Positions 17,978-25,519 of a DNA stretch of 64,000 nt are shown in pieces. Position 1 is the stretch's first letter; each line of letters begins with the position of its first letter. The position numbers were made by a program, and so were the translations under genes. The stretch covers positions 186,001 to 250,000 of the forward strand of contig NZ_MPOB01000004.1 in the NCBI RefSeq assembly GCF_002148795.1, given 5' to 3'. This stretch comes from Oceanibaculum nanhaiense. Its GTDB lineage: Bacteria; Pseudomonadota; Alphaproteobacteria; Oceanibaculales; Oceanibaculaceae. Below the pieces are notes generated by a model. The model did not search any database. It worked only from the letters and a program-made list of their open reading frames with translations, and was not told the origin of the DNA.

Positions 17978-18742
17978 CTAAAGCGTCAGCCCGCCATCGA
18001 CATGGATTGCCTGGCCGGTGATGTAGCTGCCGTCCGGCCCGGCCAGCAGGCTGATCATCGCCGCGACGTCGTCGGGCCGCCCCAGCCGGCCCAGCGGGAT
18101 GCGCGCGATGGCCTGTTTCCAGCGGCTGTCGTCCAGCGAGGAATGGCCGGAGACGGCATCCTTCTGCACATAGCCCGGCACTACCGCGTTCACCGTGATG
18201 CCCTGTGGGGCGAACTGCGCGGCGAGCGAGCGGGTCAGCGCCTCCAGCCCGCCCTTGGCGGCGGCGGAGGCCGTGAAGGCGTCGCCATCCAGCCGGAACA
18301 CATGGGCGACGAAGGAGCTGACGGTGACGATCCGCCCCGCCGGCGACTGCGCCAGTAGCGGATGCGCTGCCTTGGCGAGGAGGAAGCTGCCGCGCAGGAT
18401 GACATCGAGCGAGCGGTCGAGGCCGTCCTCGTCCAGCTCCTGCAATGTGCGGCGGTCGGCGAAGCCGGCATTGGCGATCAGCCCGTCCAGCCGGCCGAAA
18501 TGCTTCTGGCAGTCCGCAACCAGCATCGCCGCCGTTTCCGGTGTCGCCATGTCGCCCAGCGCCACATGGCAGACGGCACCCTTCGCCGCACACTCCTCGG
18601 CCACGGCCACCGCCTTGTCGCGTTTCGATCCGGTATGCACCAGCAGGCCGATGCCCGGTCCCGCCAGCCGCCGGCAGACCGCAGCCCCGATGCCGCTGCC
18701 GGCCCCGGTCACCAGATAGACGCGCTGGATATCGCCCGACAT
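17978..18742 (-). CDS. SDR family protein with altered active site
   Basis: 254-residue short-chain dehydrogenase/reductase. The NAD(P)-binding motif TGAGSGIGAAVCRRL, ANAG-type element (LIANAGF) and C-terminal YITGQAIHVDGG are intact. The catalytic region reads VSS then DAFTASAAAKGG. Counting 13 residues from the active-site Ser (Ser143) gives Phe156 where Tyr is expected, and three extra alanines shift the lysine to 163 instead of 160. Phe comes from a clear TTC codon at 18275-18277. So the classical Tyr-x-x-x-Lys pair is missing, and the protein may be inactive or work differently. ATG 18742 is preceded by GAGAGG. Confidence 0.87.
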   Translation of the reverse strand: MSGDIQRVYLVTGAGSGIGAAVCRRLAGPGIGLLVHTGSKRDKAVAVAEECAAKGAVCHVALGDMATPETAAMLVADCQKHFGRLDGLIANAGFADRRTLQELDEDGLDRSLDVILRGSFLLAKAAHPLLAQSPAGRIVTVSSFVAHVFRLDGDAFTASAAAKGGLEALTRSLAAQFAPQGITVNAVVPGYVQKDAVSGHSSLDDSRWKQAIARIPLGRLGRPDDVAAMISLLAGPDGSYITGQAIHVDGGLTL

Positions 18743-18881
18743 GATGAACCTCTCTCGTTTCGCCGCGCGTGACTTTAGCAAAGGACCGCGGCGAATTGAC
18801 CAGCGATCTGCACCTGCTGCCTTTGCATCGCCATATATAAGTGGTGCTGATTGAGCTTCGTGACTCAAAGGGAGAAAAGGC

Positions 18882-19382
18882 ATGAGCAAGACCATGTGGT
18901 TCGTCATCGCCGATGGCGCGCAGGCGCGGATTTTCGCCAATGAAGTGGAAAAGAGCGGCCTGAAGCTGGTCACCCAGCTGAAGAACGACAAGGCCCGACT
19001 GCCCGGTGCCAAGCTGGGGCGTGACAAGCCGACCCGTGTGCAGGAAAGCGCGAATTCGGGCCGATCCGCCGCCGAACCTCATGTCGATCCCAAGGACAAG
19101 GAAAAGCTGCGTTTCGCGCATCAGCTTGGCGGCCATGTCGAGGAGGCGGCGAAGAAGGACAAGTTCGCCAGCTTCGTTCTTGTGGCACCGGCCCGTGCCG
19201 CACGGGAGATCCGGGCGGCACTGGGCAAGACGGCGCGCGACCGTTTGATCGGCGTCGTGAACAAGGACCTTTCCTGGGTCGGCGATGCCGATATGGGAGA
19301 GCATGTGCAGGGTTTCGGCCGGCGGTTGCGGCAGCCGCGCGTGTTCGCGCATCTGTTTCCGGGCCAGCCGGTGCCGGAATAG
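18882..19382 (+). CDS. Host attachment family protein
   Basis: 166-residue soluble protein of the Host_attach family, named for an Agrobacterium protein involved in attachment to plant cells. The start TMWFVIADGAQARIFAN, the middle VDPKDKEKLRFAHQLGGHVEEA and the end GVVNKDLSWVGD are typical. No signal peptide or membrane helix is present. The family is widespread in free-living bacteria, so the name does not imply a plant-associated lifestyle, and the biochemical role is unknown. A stand-alone gene with its own leader (AAGGGAGAAAAGG before the ATG) and an AT-rich promoter-like stretch around 18830-18840. Confidence 0.85.
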   Translation: MSKTMWFVIADGAQARIFANEVEKSGLKLVTQLKNDKARLPGAKLGRDKPTRVQESANSGRSAAEPHVDPKDKEKLRFAHQLGGHVEEAAKKDKFASFVLVAPARAAREIRAALGKTARDRLIGVVNKDLSWVGDADMGEHVQGFGRRLRQPRVFAHLFPGQPVPE

Positions 19383-19423
19383 ACGGCTCTTAGACCCCAA
19401 GTTTCACCATACTCCAACTGCCA

Positions 19424-19519
19424 CCCCCGCACTTGTTGCGGGGGTCCAGGGTTCAGCCAACACTGGCGATGCCGACGCGAGCCGAGGCCTGGATTCCCGC
19501 AACAAGTGCGGGAATGACG
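19424..19519. repeat. Paired palindromic intergenic repeat
   Basis: Two arms each able to fold alone (CCCGCACTTGTTGCGGG type) lie at 19424-19450 and 19488-19515. They are inverted relative to each other, matching over about 28 bases with a few mismatches (GGGTCCAGG facing CCTGGATTC). This is the look of dispersed intergenic palindromes common in alphaproteobacteria. It sits between the host-attachment gene and the phosphotransferase gene. A related unit lies at 25411. Confidence 0.75.
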
Positions 19520-19635
19520 GATCGGAAAACCGTACACCGGAAACAAACGGTGAGGCATGAGCACCCGTCAGGATGTCTTGACGCCTTGTTATCCTCTGCT
19601 AACTTTGTCCGACAATCGGACAATGAGGCTCGTCT

Positions 19636-20712
19636 ATGCGGAACGGCCCCGCGCTAAAGGATGTGGAGGAGGCGCTTGCCCTGCCGCTCGACCGGCTGGC
19701 AGCGCATCTTGGCGCGCACGGGCTGAATCTTGACCGCGGCGTGCCGGTGCGCCAGTTCGCCCACGGTTTCGGCAATGTGAATTACCTGCTGTCGGTCGAT
19801 GGCGCGAAGACGGTGCTGCGCCGTCCGCCGCTGGGGCCGATTCCGCCCGGCGGCAATGACATGAAGCGCGAGCACACGGTCCTGTCGGTGCTGTGGCAGG
19901 CCTATCCCTACGCGCCGAAAGGCATCCATTTCTGCGGCGATGAGAGCGTCATTGGCGCGCCCTTCCAGCTGATCGAGTATCGCGAGGGGCTGGTGATCGG
20001 CGCGGAGATGCCGCCGGAGCTGGCCGGGAAGCGTGAGATCGGCGCCAAGCTGGGGGGCGAGCTGGTGCGGCTGATGGCGGAATTTCACGCGGTCGATTCC
20101 GAGGCGATTGGCCTCGGCCAGTTCGGCAAGCCGGAGGGATTCCTGGAACGCACGCTGGCCGGCTGGGTGAAGCGCTGCCGCCTCGCCATGGAAGGGCCGG
20201 CGCCGCACCAGCCGACCAAGGCGTTCGCGGAGCTGGTGGCCTGGCTGGAAGGCCAGAAGGTGCCGTCCTCCGCCGTCACCCTGCTGCATAACGACTTCAA
20301 GCTCGACAATGTGATCCTGAACCCGCAGACGCTCGATCCCATCGCCGTGCTGGACTGGGACATGGCGACGCGCGGCGATCCGCTGTTCGACCTCGCCATC
20401 ATGCTGGCCTACTGGACGGAAGCAGGCGACCCGCCGGCAATGCACGAACTGAAGCAGATGCCGACCGCCGGTCCCGGCTTCCCGAAGCGCCACGAGCTGG
20501 TCACCGGCTATGGTGCGATCAGCGGGCGCGACGTCTCCGACATGCTCTATTACCGGGTGCTCGGCATGCTGCGGCTGGCCGGCATCTTCCTGCAGCTGAA
20601 CCGGCGCTGGCGCGAGGGTGGCACGAAAGACAGGCGTTTCGCCGATTTCGGCACGCTGGCTGACGGGCTGATCGAATTCGGCTGGGATATCGCACGCGGA
20701 AAAGCGTTCTAA
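19636..20712 (+). CDS. APH-family phosphotransferase (ACAD10/LvaA-like kinase)
   Basis: 358-residue kinase-like protein of the aminoglycoside phosphotransferase / choline kinase fold. Seen: QFAHGFGNVNYLLSV (nucleotide loop), the catalytic LLHNDFKLDNVILN (H-N-D-x4-N) and metal-binding VLDWDMATRGDPLFDLA. Such kinases paired with acyl-CoA dehydrogenases are known in ACAD10/11 proteins and in LvaA of levulinate catabolism, where they phosphorylate 4-hydroxyacyl-CoA. The next gene here is an acyl-CoA dehydrogenase only 11 bases away, then an SDR, which supports this reading. Antibiotic modification is unlikely in this context. Confidence 0.87.
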   Translation: MRNGPALKDVEEALALPLDRLAAHLGAHGLNLDRGVPVRQFAHGFGNVNYLLSVDGAKTVLRRPPLGPIPPGGNDMKREHTVLSVLWQAYPYAPKGIHFCGDESVIGAPFQLIEYREGLVIGAEMPPELAGKREIGAKLGGELVRLMAEFHAVDSEAIGLGQFGKPEGFLERTLAGWVKRCRLAMEGPAPHQPTKAFAELVAWLEGQKVPSSAVTLLHNDFKLDNVILNPQTLDPIAVLDWDMATRGDPLFDLAIMLAYWTEAGDPPAMHELKQMPTAGPGFPKRHELVTGYGAISGRDVSDMLYYRVLGMLRLAGIFLQLNRRWREGGTKDRRFADFGTLADGLIEFGWDIARGKAF

Positions 20713-20723
20713 GGGGGAGGACA

Positions 20724-21905
20724 ATGATCGATTTCGCGCTGACGGATCGGCAGAAGGAACTGAAGGAGCGGGTGACCGCCTTCATCGACGGCACGGTGAT
20801 CCCTTTCGAGACGGACAAGCGCCGCACCAGCCACGGCCCGACCGACGATTTGCGGGTGGAGCTGAACGCGCTCGCCAAAGAGGCCGGCCTGTTCGCGCCG
20901 CATGTCTCGGCGGAGTACGGCGGCATGGGCCTCGGCCATGTCGATTGTGCCATCGTGTTCGAGGCTGCGGGGCGTTCTCCCCTCGGCCCCGTGGCGCTGC
21001 ATTGCGCCGCGCCGGACGAGGGCAACATGCACCTGCTGGAGAAGGTGGCGACGCCGGCGCAGAAGGAGAAATACCTGCACCCGCTGGCTAGCGGCGACTG
21101 CCGCTCCTGCTTCGCCATGACCGAACCGATGGGCGCCGGCGCCGATCCCAGCGAGATGAAGACCGAGGCACGGCCTGACGGCAAGGGCGGCTACAGTATC
21201 CATGGCCGGAAATGGCTGATCACCGGCGCCGATGGCGCGGGCTTCACCATCATCATGGCCAATGTGGTCGATCCGGGTAACAAGGAAGGCCCGACCATGT
21301 TCCTGTCGCCGCTGCCGGCGGAGGGCGTGATCCTGGAACGGCTGATGGACACGATGGATTCCAGCTTCACCGGCGGCCATGGCGAGATCGTCTATGACGG
21401 GCTGCATGTTGGGCCGGAATCGGTGCTGGGCGAGGTCGGCGAGGGTTTCCGCTATGCCCAGGTGCGGCTGGCCCCGGCGCGGCTGACCCATTGCATGCGC
21501 TGGCTGGGCGGGGCGACGCGGGCGCAGGAGATTGCCATCGCCTATGCCCGCGAGCGCCGCGCCTTCGGCAAGCCGATCGGCGAGCATGAGGGGGTGGGTT
21601 TCATGCTGGCCGACAACGAGATCGAGATCCAGCAGGCCCGGCTGATGATCTGGCACACCGCCTGGCTGCTGGACCAGGGCGAACATGCCCGCCACGAATC
21701 CAGCATGTCCAAGGTTGCTGTGTCGGAGGCGCTGTTCCGCATCGCCGACCGCTGCGTGCAGGTGCTGGGTGGCAGGGGCATGAGCCGCGACACGGTGGTG
21801 GAGCAGCTGTTCCGCGAGATCAGGGGCTTCCGTATCTATGACGGCCCGTCCGAAGTGCATCGCTGGGCCATCGCGAAACGCTTGATGAGGGCGAACCGGA
21901 AATGA
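20724..21905 (+). CDS. Acyl-CoA dehydrogenase family protein (ACAD10/11-like)
   Basis: 393-residue FAD-dependent acyl-CoA dehydrogenase. Family marks: EYGGMGLGHVDCAIVFEAAG, the FAD-contact CFAMTEPMGAGADPSEM, RRAFGKPIGEHEGVGFMLAD and the C-terminal QVLGGRGMSRDTVVEQLFRE with FRIYDGPSEVHRW. It is placed between the APH-type kinase and an SDR, with a 4-base overlap into the SDR. Together these suggest processing of a phosphorylated 4-hydroxyacyl-CoA and its product, as in ACAD11 or LvaC. Simple beta-oxidation is the alternative. Confidence 0.92.
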   Translation: MIDFALTDRQKELKERVTAFIDGTVIPFETDKRRTSHGPTDDLRVELNALAKEAGLFAPHVSAEYGGMGLGHVDCAIVFEAAGRSPLGPVALHCAAPDEGNMHLLEKVATPAQKEKYLHPLASGDCRSCFAMTEPMGAGADPSEMKTEARPDGKGGYSIHGRKWLITGADGAGFTIIMANVVDPGNKEGPTMFLSPLPAEGVILERLMDTMDSSFTGGHGEIVYDGLHVGPESVLGEVGEGFRYAQVRLAPARLTHCMRWLGGATRAQEIAIAYARERRAFGKPIGEHEGVGFMLADNEIEIQQARLMIWHTAWLLDQGEHARHESSMSKVAVSEALFRIADRCVQVLGGRGMSRDTVVEQLFREIRGFRIYDGPSEVHRWAIAKRLMRANRK

Positions 21906-22672
21906 GCAAGGACAGCCTGTTCGATCTGACCGGCAAGACCGCCATCGTCACCGGCGGCGGGCGCGGCATCGGCCGCGCCATTGCCGAGGCGCTGGCCCAG
22001 CATGGCGCCATCGTGGCGCTGGCCAGCCGCAACGAAGAAAATCTCAAGGCCACCGCCGAGGCCATCGCCAAGGCGGGCGGCACGGCAAGCTGGCATGGCT
22101 GCGACGTAACGGTCGAGGCGGAGGTCGCGGCACTGCGCGATGCGGTGCTGGCCGAACATGGCCATATCGACATTCTGGTGAACAATGCCGGCATCGACCC
22201 GCATTACGCGCCGATGGAGCGCACCGATCCGGCGGAATGGCAGCATATCGTCGATGTGAATCTGACCGGGGTGTTTCTCGGCTGCCGCATCATCGGGGCG
22301 GCGATGCTGGCGCACGCGCGCGGCTCGATCATCAACATCAGCTCGATTGCCGGCCATGTCGGCCTGAAGCGCCAGGTGCCCTATTGCGCGACCAAGGGCG
22401 GCGTCGAACAGTTGACCAAGGCGCTGGCGCTGGACTGGGCGGAGCAGGGGGTGCGGGTGAACGCCATCGCCTATGGCTTCATCACCACCGACCTGACCAA
22501 TGCCGTCCTCACGCACAAGCATATCGGCCCGAAGCTGCTGGCGCGCACGCCGATGGGCCGGTTCGGCACGGTGGCGGAGGTGGGGGGCGCCGCCGTGTTC
22601 CTGGCCTCCGACGCGGCCAGCTATGTCACCGGATCGACCGTGCTGGTCGATGGCGGCTGGACGGCGGGCTGA
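21902..22672 (+). CDS. SDR family oxidoreductase (3-ketoacyl/3-hydroxyacyl type)
   Basis: 256-residue classical SDR. It has TGGGRGIGRAIAEAL for cofactor binding, VNNAGIDP, and the full catalytic set Ser (INISSIAGHVG), Tyr and Lys (PYCATKGG), plus the C-terminal YVTGSTVLVDGGW. Start ATG overlaps the acyl-CoA dehydrogenase stop. In a 4-hydroxyacid-type pathway it would take the role of LvaD, oxidising the 3-hydroxyacyl-CoA that follows isomerisation; this is inferred from order only. Contrast with the SDR at 17978, which has lost its catalytic Tyr. Confidence 0.92.
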   Translation: MSKDSLFDLTGKTAIVTGGGRGIGRAIAEALAQHGAIVALASRNEENLKATAEAIAKAGGTASWHGCDVTVEAEVAALRDAVLAEHGHIDILVNNAGIDPHYAPMERTDPAEWQHIVDVNLTGVFLGCRIIGAAMLAHARGSIINISSIAGHVGLKRQVPYCATKGGVEQLTKALALDWAEQGVRVNAIAYGFITTDLTNAVLTHKHIGPKLLARTPMGRFGTVAEVGGAAVFLASDAASYVTGSTVLVDGGWTAG

Positions 22673-22676
22673 GGCG

Positions 22677-23423
22677 ATGAGCTTTGCCCGGCTCGATCGC
22701 GCGCCCGGCTACCGCCTGCTGGCCGACGCCGTCGAGCGTGAAATCCTGGAAGGCCGGCTGAAGCCCGGCGACAAGCTGCCGACCGAGACCGAGTTCGCCA
22801 CACAGTTCGCGGTGAACCGCTCCACCGTGCGCGAGGGCATTCGCCTGCTGGAGGAAAGCGGGCTGGTGCGGCGCGAGGAGGGCCGGCGGCTGTTCGTCGC
22901 CCGGCCGGAGACCTCGGCGCTGGCGCAGCGCATGAGCAACGCCATGGTGATGCACGCGGTCACTTTCCGCGAGTTGTGGGAGACCATGATGGCGCTGGAG
23001 CCGATGGCGGCGGAGCTGGCGGCGGCCAACGCGACACCGGCGCAGATCGCCGCGCTGGCGGCCAACCTGAACGAGACGCGGGCGGTGCTGGCGGACCGGC
23101 AAAATGTCACCCGGCTGGATATCGATTTTCACGCGCTGGTCGCGGAAGCCTCGGGCAACCGCGCGCTGCTGCTGTCGCGCGACGCGCTGGGGCGGCTGTT
23201 CTACCCCGCCTTCGAGGCTGTCATCAGCGGCCTGCCGGCCGCACCGGAGCGGCTGCTGACGGCGCACACCGCCATCTTCGAGGCGATCCGCGCCGGCGAT
23301 GCCGCCGAGGCGCGGCGCTGGATGGAACGCCACATCATGGATTTCAAGCGCGGCTTCGAGCGGATGGGGTTGGACCTTGCCGCCCCCATCTCGCTGCCAA
23401 CCGGACAGGAGAAGACAAAGTGA
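22677..23423 (+). CDS. FadR-subfamily (FCD) GntR regulator
   Basis: 248-residue transcription factor with an N-terminal winged helix (LKPGDKLPTETEFATQFAVN then RSTVREGIRLLEESGLV) and a C-terminal all-helical FCD ligand domain (about residues 90-230; metal-site pattern DIDFHALVAEASGN and HTAIFEAIRAGD). FCD regulators usually bind carboxylates or acyl compounds, fitting the surrounding acyl-CoA genes. It sits inside the operon (4 bases after the SDR stop, 4-base overlap with the nitroreductase) and probably autoregulates the cluster. ATG 22677 was chosen because homology begins there. Confidence 0.91.
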   Translation: MSFARLDRAPGYRLLADAVEREILEGRLKPGDKLPTETEFATQFAVNRSTVREGIRLLEESGLVRREEGRRLFVARPETSALAQRMSNAMVMHAVTFRELWETMMALEPMAAELAAANATPAQIAALAANLNETRAVLADRQNVTRLDIDFHALVAEASGNRALLLSRDALGRLFYPAFEAVISGLPAAPERLLTAHTAIFEAIRAGDAAEARRWMERHIMDFKRGFERMGLDLAAPISLPTGQEKTK

Positions 23424-24136
23424 CCGATCCCCGATTTTCCTACCCGCCTGAAGCCGATCTGCCGCCCAGCGTGGACGAGGCCATCACCAGCCGTCGGTCG
23501 GTGCGCGCGTTCCTGCCGACGCCGGTGCCGCGTGAGCTGGTCGAGCATATCCTGGAGGTCGCGGCGCGCGCGCCCAGCGGCACCAATACCCAGCCCTGGA
23601 AGGTGCAGGCGGTAACGGGCGAGGCGCTGGCGGCGCTGGTGCGCGACATGCTGGCCGCCCATGACGACCCGGAGAACACCACCGACCGGGAATATGAATA
23701 TTACCCGACGCAATGGTACGAGCCTTACCTGTCGCGCCGCCGCAAGGTCGGCTGGGACATGTACGGGCTGCTCGGCATCGGCAAGGCCGACAAGGAGAGG
23801 ATGCACCACCAGCATGGGCTGAACTACACGCTGTTCGGCGCGCCGGTCGGGCTGTTCTTCTCCATTGATCGCAAGCTGGAGAAGGGCAGTTGGCTGGATT
23901 ACGGCATGTTCCTGGAGAACATCATGATCGCTGCACGCGGGCATGGGCTGCACAGCTGTCCGCAGGCGGCGCTGGCGACCTATCACCCGGTGGTGCGCCG
24001 CCACCTGTCGATCCCCGACGAGGAGATGATCCTGTGCGGTATCGCGCTGGGCTATGAGGACAAGTCGGCGCTGGTGAATACGCTGCGCACCGAGCGCGAG
24101 CCGGTCTCCGGCTTTGCCCGGTTTCACGGCTGGTGA
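23420..24136 (+). CDS. Nitroreductase family flavoprotein
   Basis: 238-residue FMN-dependent oxidoreductase. The start of the fold is clear in SRRSVRAFLPTPVPRELV and APSGTNTQPWKV (FMN phosphate contacts). The C-terminal GLHSCPQAALATYHPVVRRHL and ILCGIALGYED complete the family pattern. GTG start overlapping the regulator stop (GTGA). Usual substrates are nitroaromatics, quinones or enones. Here it is co-transcribed with acyl-CoA genes and followed by an ene-reductase, which might indicate detoxification or reduction of unsaturated intermediates. Confidence 0.9.
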   Translation: MTDPRFSYPPEADLPPSVDEAITSRRSVRAFLPTPVPRELVEHILEVAARAPSGTNTQPWKVQAVTGEALAALVRDMLAAHDDPENTTDREYEYYPTQWYEPYLSRRRKVGWDMYGLLGIGKADKERMHHQHGLNYTLFGAPVGLFFSIDRKLEKGSWLDYGMFLENIMIAARGHGLHSCPQAALATYHPVVRRHLSIPDEEMILCGIALGYEDKSALVNTLRTEREPVSGFARFHGW

Positions 24137-24143
24137 TGCCTTT

Positions 24144-24164
24144 AGCGAAAGAGTGACTTTCGCT
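24144..24164. repeat. Small perfect hairpin after the nitroreductase gene
   Basis: AGCGAAAG (24144-24151) and CTTTCGCT (24157-24164) pair perfectly across a five-base loop, eight bases after the nitroreductase stop. No T-run follows, so termination efficiency is doubtful. It may stabilise the operon mRNA end or mark the boundary before the Old Yellow Enzyme gene. Confidence 0.4.
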
Positions 24165-24239
24165 GCCGCAGGTTTCGCCCTTTCCCGTCCGCCTCTATCC
24201 TGATTGCATATCCTTATCCCGACATTTGGAGTGTTCTGA

Positions 24240-25352
24240 ATGGCAAGCGTGCTTTTCTCGCCCATCGAGTTGCGCGGCCTGACGCTGCCCAACCGCATCG
24301 CCGTCTCGCCGATGTGCCAGTACAGCGCCGCTGATGGCAGTGCCACCGACTGGCATCTGGCGCATCTGGGCCAGCTGTCGCTGTCCGGCGCCGGGCTGTT
24401 GATCAGCGAGGCCATCGCGGTGGAGCGGCGCGGCCGCATCACCCATGGCTGCCTTGGTCTCTATTCCGACGATAATGAGGATGCGCTGGCGCGTGTCATC
24501 GCCTTCTGCAACCGGCACGGCCAGACGCCGTTCGGCGTGCAGCTCGCCCATTCCGGCCGCAAGGGGTCGGTGCATCATCCCTGGAACGGCGGCAAGGCGC
24601 TGGGGCCGGACGAGGACCCGTGGGAGACGGTATCCTCCACCGCCGAGGGTTATGACGACTGGCCGGCACCGAAGATGGCCGACGCGGCGGAGCTGGCGCG
24701 GCTGAAGGACGCCTTCGTGCAGGCGACGCTGCGCTCCGCCCGGCTGGGCGTGGAGCTGATCGAGTTCCACAACGCGCATGGCTATCTCGGCAATGTCTTC
24801 CTGTCGCCGCTGGTGAACAACCGCGATGACCGCTATGGCGGCTCCTTCGAGAACCGCATCCGCTTTCCGCTGGAAACTTTCGAGGCGATGCGCCGGGCCT
24901 GGCCGGCGGACAAGCCGATGGGCGTGCGTATCCCCGGCAGCGACTGGGTGGAAGAGGGCGGCTGGAATGTCGAGGATGCGGTGAAGTACGCCGGCGCGCT
25001 GAAGGAGGCGGGGGCCGACTATGTCGTCGTCTCCAGCGGCGGCGTGGTGCCGCAGCAGCGCATCAAGGTCGGTCCGTCCTATCAGGTCGGTTTCGCCGCC
25101 GAGGTGAAGGCCCGGACCGGCATCGCCACCATGGCCGTCGGCATGATCACCGAGCCGAAACAGGCGGAGGAGATCATCGAGAGCGGCAAGGCGGACATGG
25201 TCGCCCTGGCACGCTCCTTCCTCTACAACCCGCGCTGGGCCTGGCACGCCGCCGAGGCGCTGGGCGCGGAGACGCCCTATTACCCGCCGCAGTATCTGCG
25301 TTCCAAGCCGGAGACCTGGCCGCATGTCTTTCCCGGCCGGGCGCGGAAGTAG
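24240..25352 (+). CDS. Old Yellow Enzyme family ene-reductase (YqjM/XenA class)
   Basis: 370-residue FMN-dependent NAD(P)H:enone oxidoreductase. The bacterial class is shown by SPMCQYSA with Cys26 and Tyr28, the same positions as in Bacillus YqjM, by EFHNAHGYLGNVFLSPLVNN with the substrate-binding His-Asn pair, and by RYGGSFENRIRF. It has its own 103-base leader after the nitroreductase, so it may be a separate transcript. Reduces activated C=C bonds of enones, enals or nitro compounds; the physiological substrate is unknown. Confidence 0.94.
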   Translation: MASVLFSPIELRGLTLPNRIAVSPMCQYSAADGSATDWHLAHLGQLSLSGAGLLISEAIAVERRGRITHGCLGLYSDDNEDALARVIAFCNRHGQTPFGVQLAHSGRKGSVHHPWNGGKALGPDEDPWETVSSTAEGYDDWPAPKMADAAELARLKDAFVQATLRSARLGVELIEFHNAHGYLGNVFLSPLVNNRDDRYGGSFENRIRFPLETFEAMRRAWPADKPMGVRIPGSDWVEEGGWNVEDAVKYAGALKEAGADYVVVSSGGVVPQQRIKVGPSYQVGFAAEVKARTGIATMAVGMITEPKQAEEIIESGKADMVALARSFLYNPRWAWHAAEALGAETPYYPPQYLRSKPETWPHVFPGRARK

Positions 25353-25410
25353 GGAACTGTTGCCCGGAATCCAACCGGTAGGGCATGCCCCTGTCGGTTT
25401 GTTTTCTCTC

Positions 25411-25501
25411 TCGTCATGGTTGGACTTGATCCAACCATCCATTGACCGAGCAAACTGCACGGACCTCTGGACCCTCGGGTCAAGCCCGAGGGTGACGATG
25501 A
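25411..25501. repeat. Paired palindromic repeat between convergent genes
   Basis: First hairpin TGGTTGGA-CTTGA-TCCAACCA at 25417-25437. Second hairpin ACCCTCGGG-TCAAG-CCCGAGGGT at 25471-25493. The two are inverted copies of one unit (TCGTCA...CTTGA...TCCA, with the second read on the other strand), diverged at complementary positions so both stems stay paired. It lies in the 167-base gap between the convergent Old Yellow Enzyme and DUF2817 genes, where it could stop transcription from both sides. Confidence 0.75.
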
Positions 25502-25519
25502 AAAAATGTCTGACAGCCC

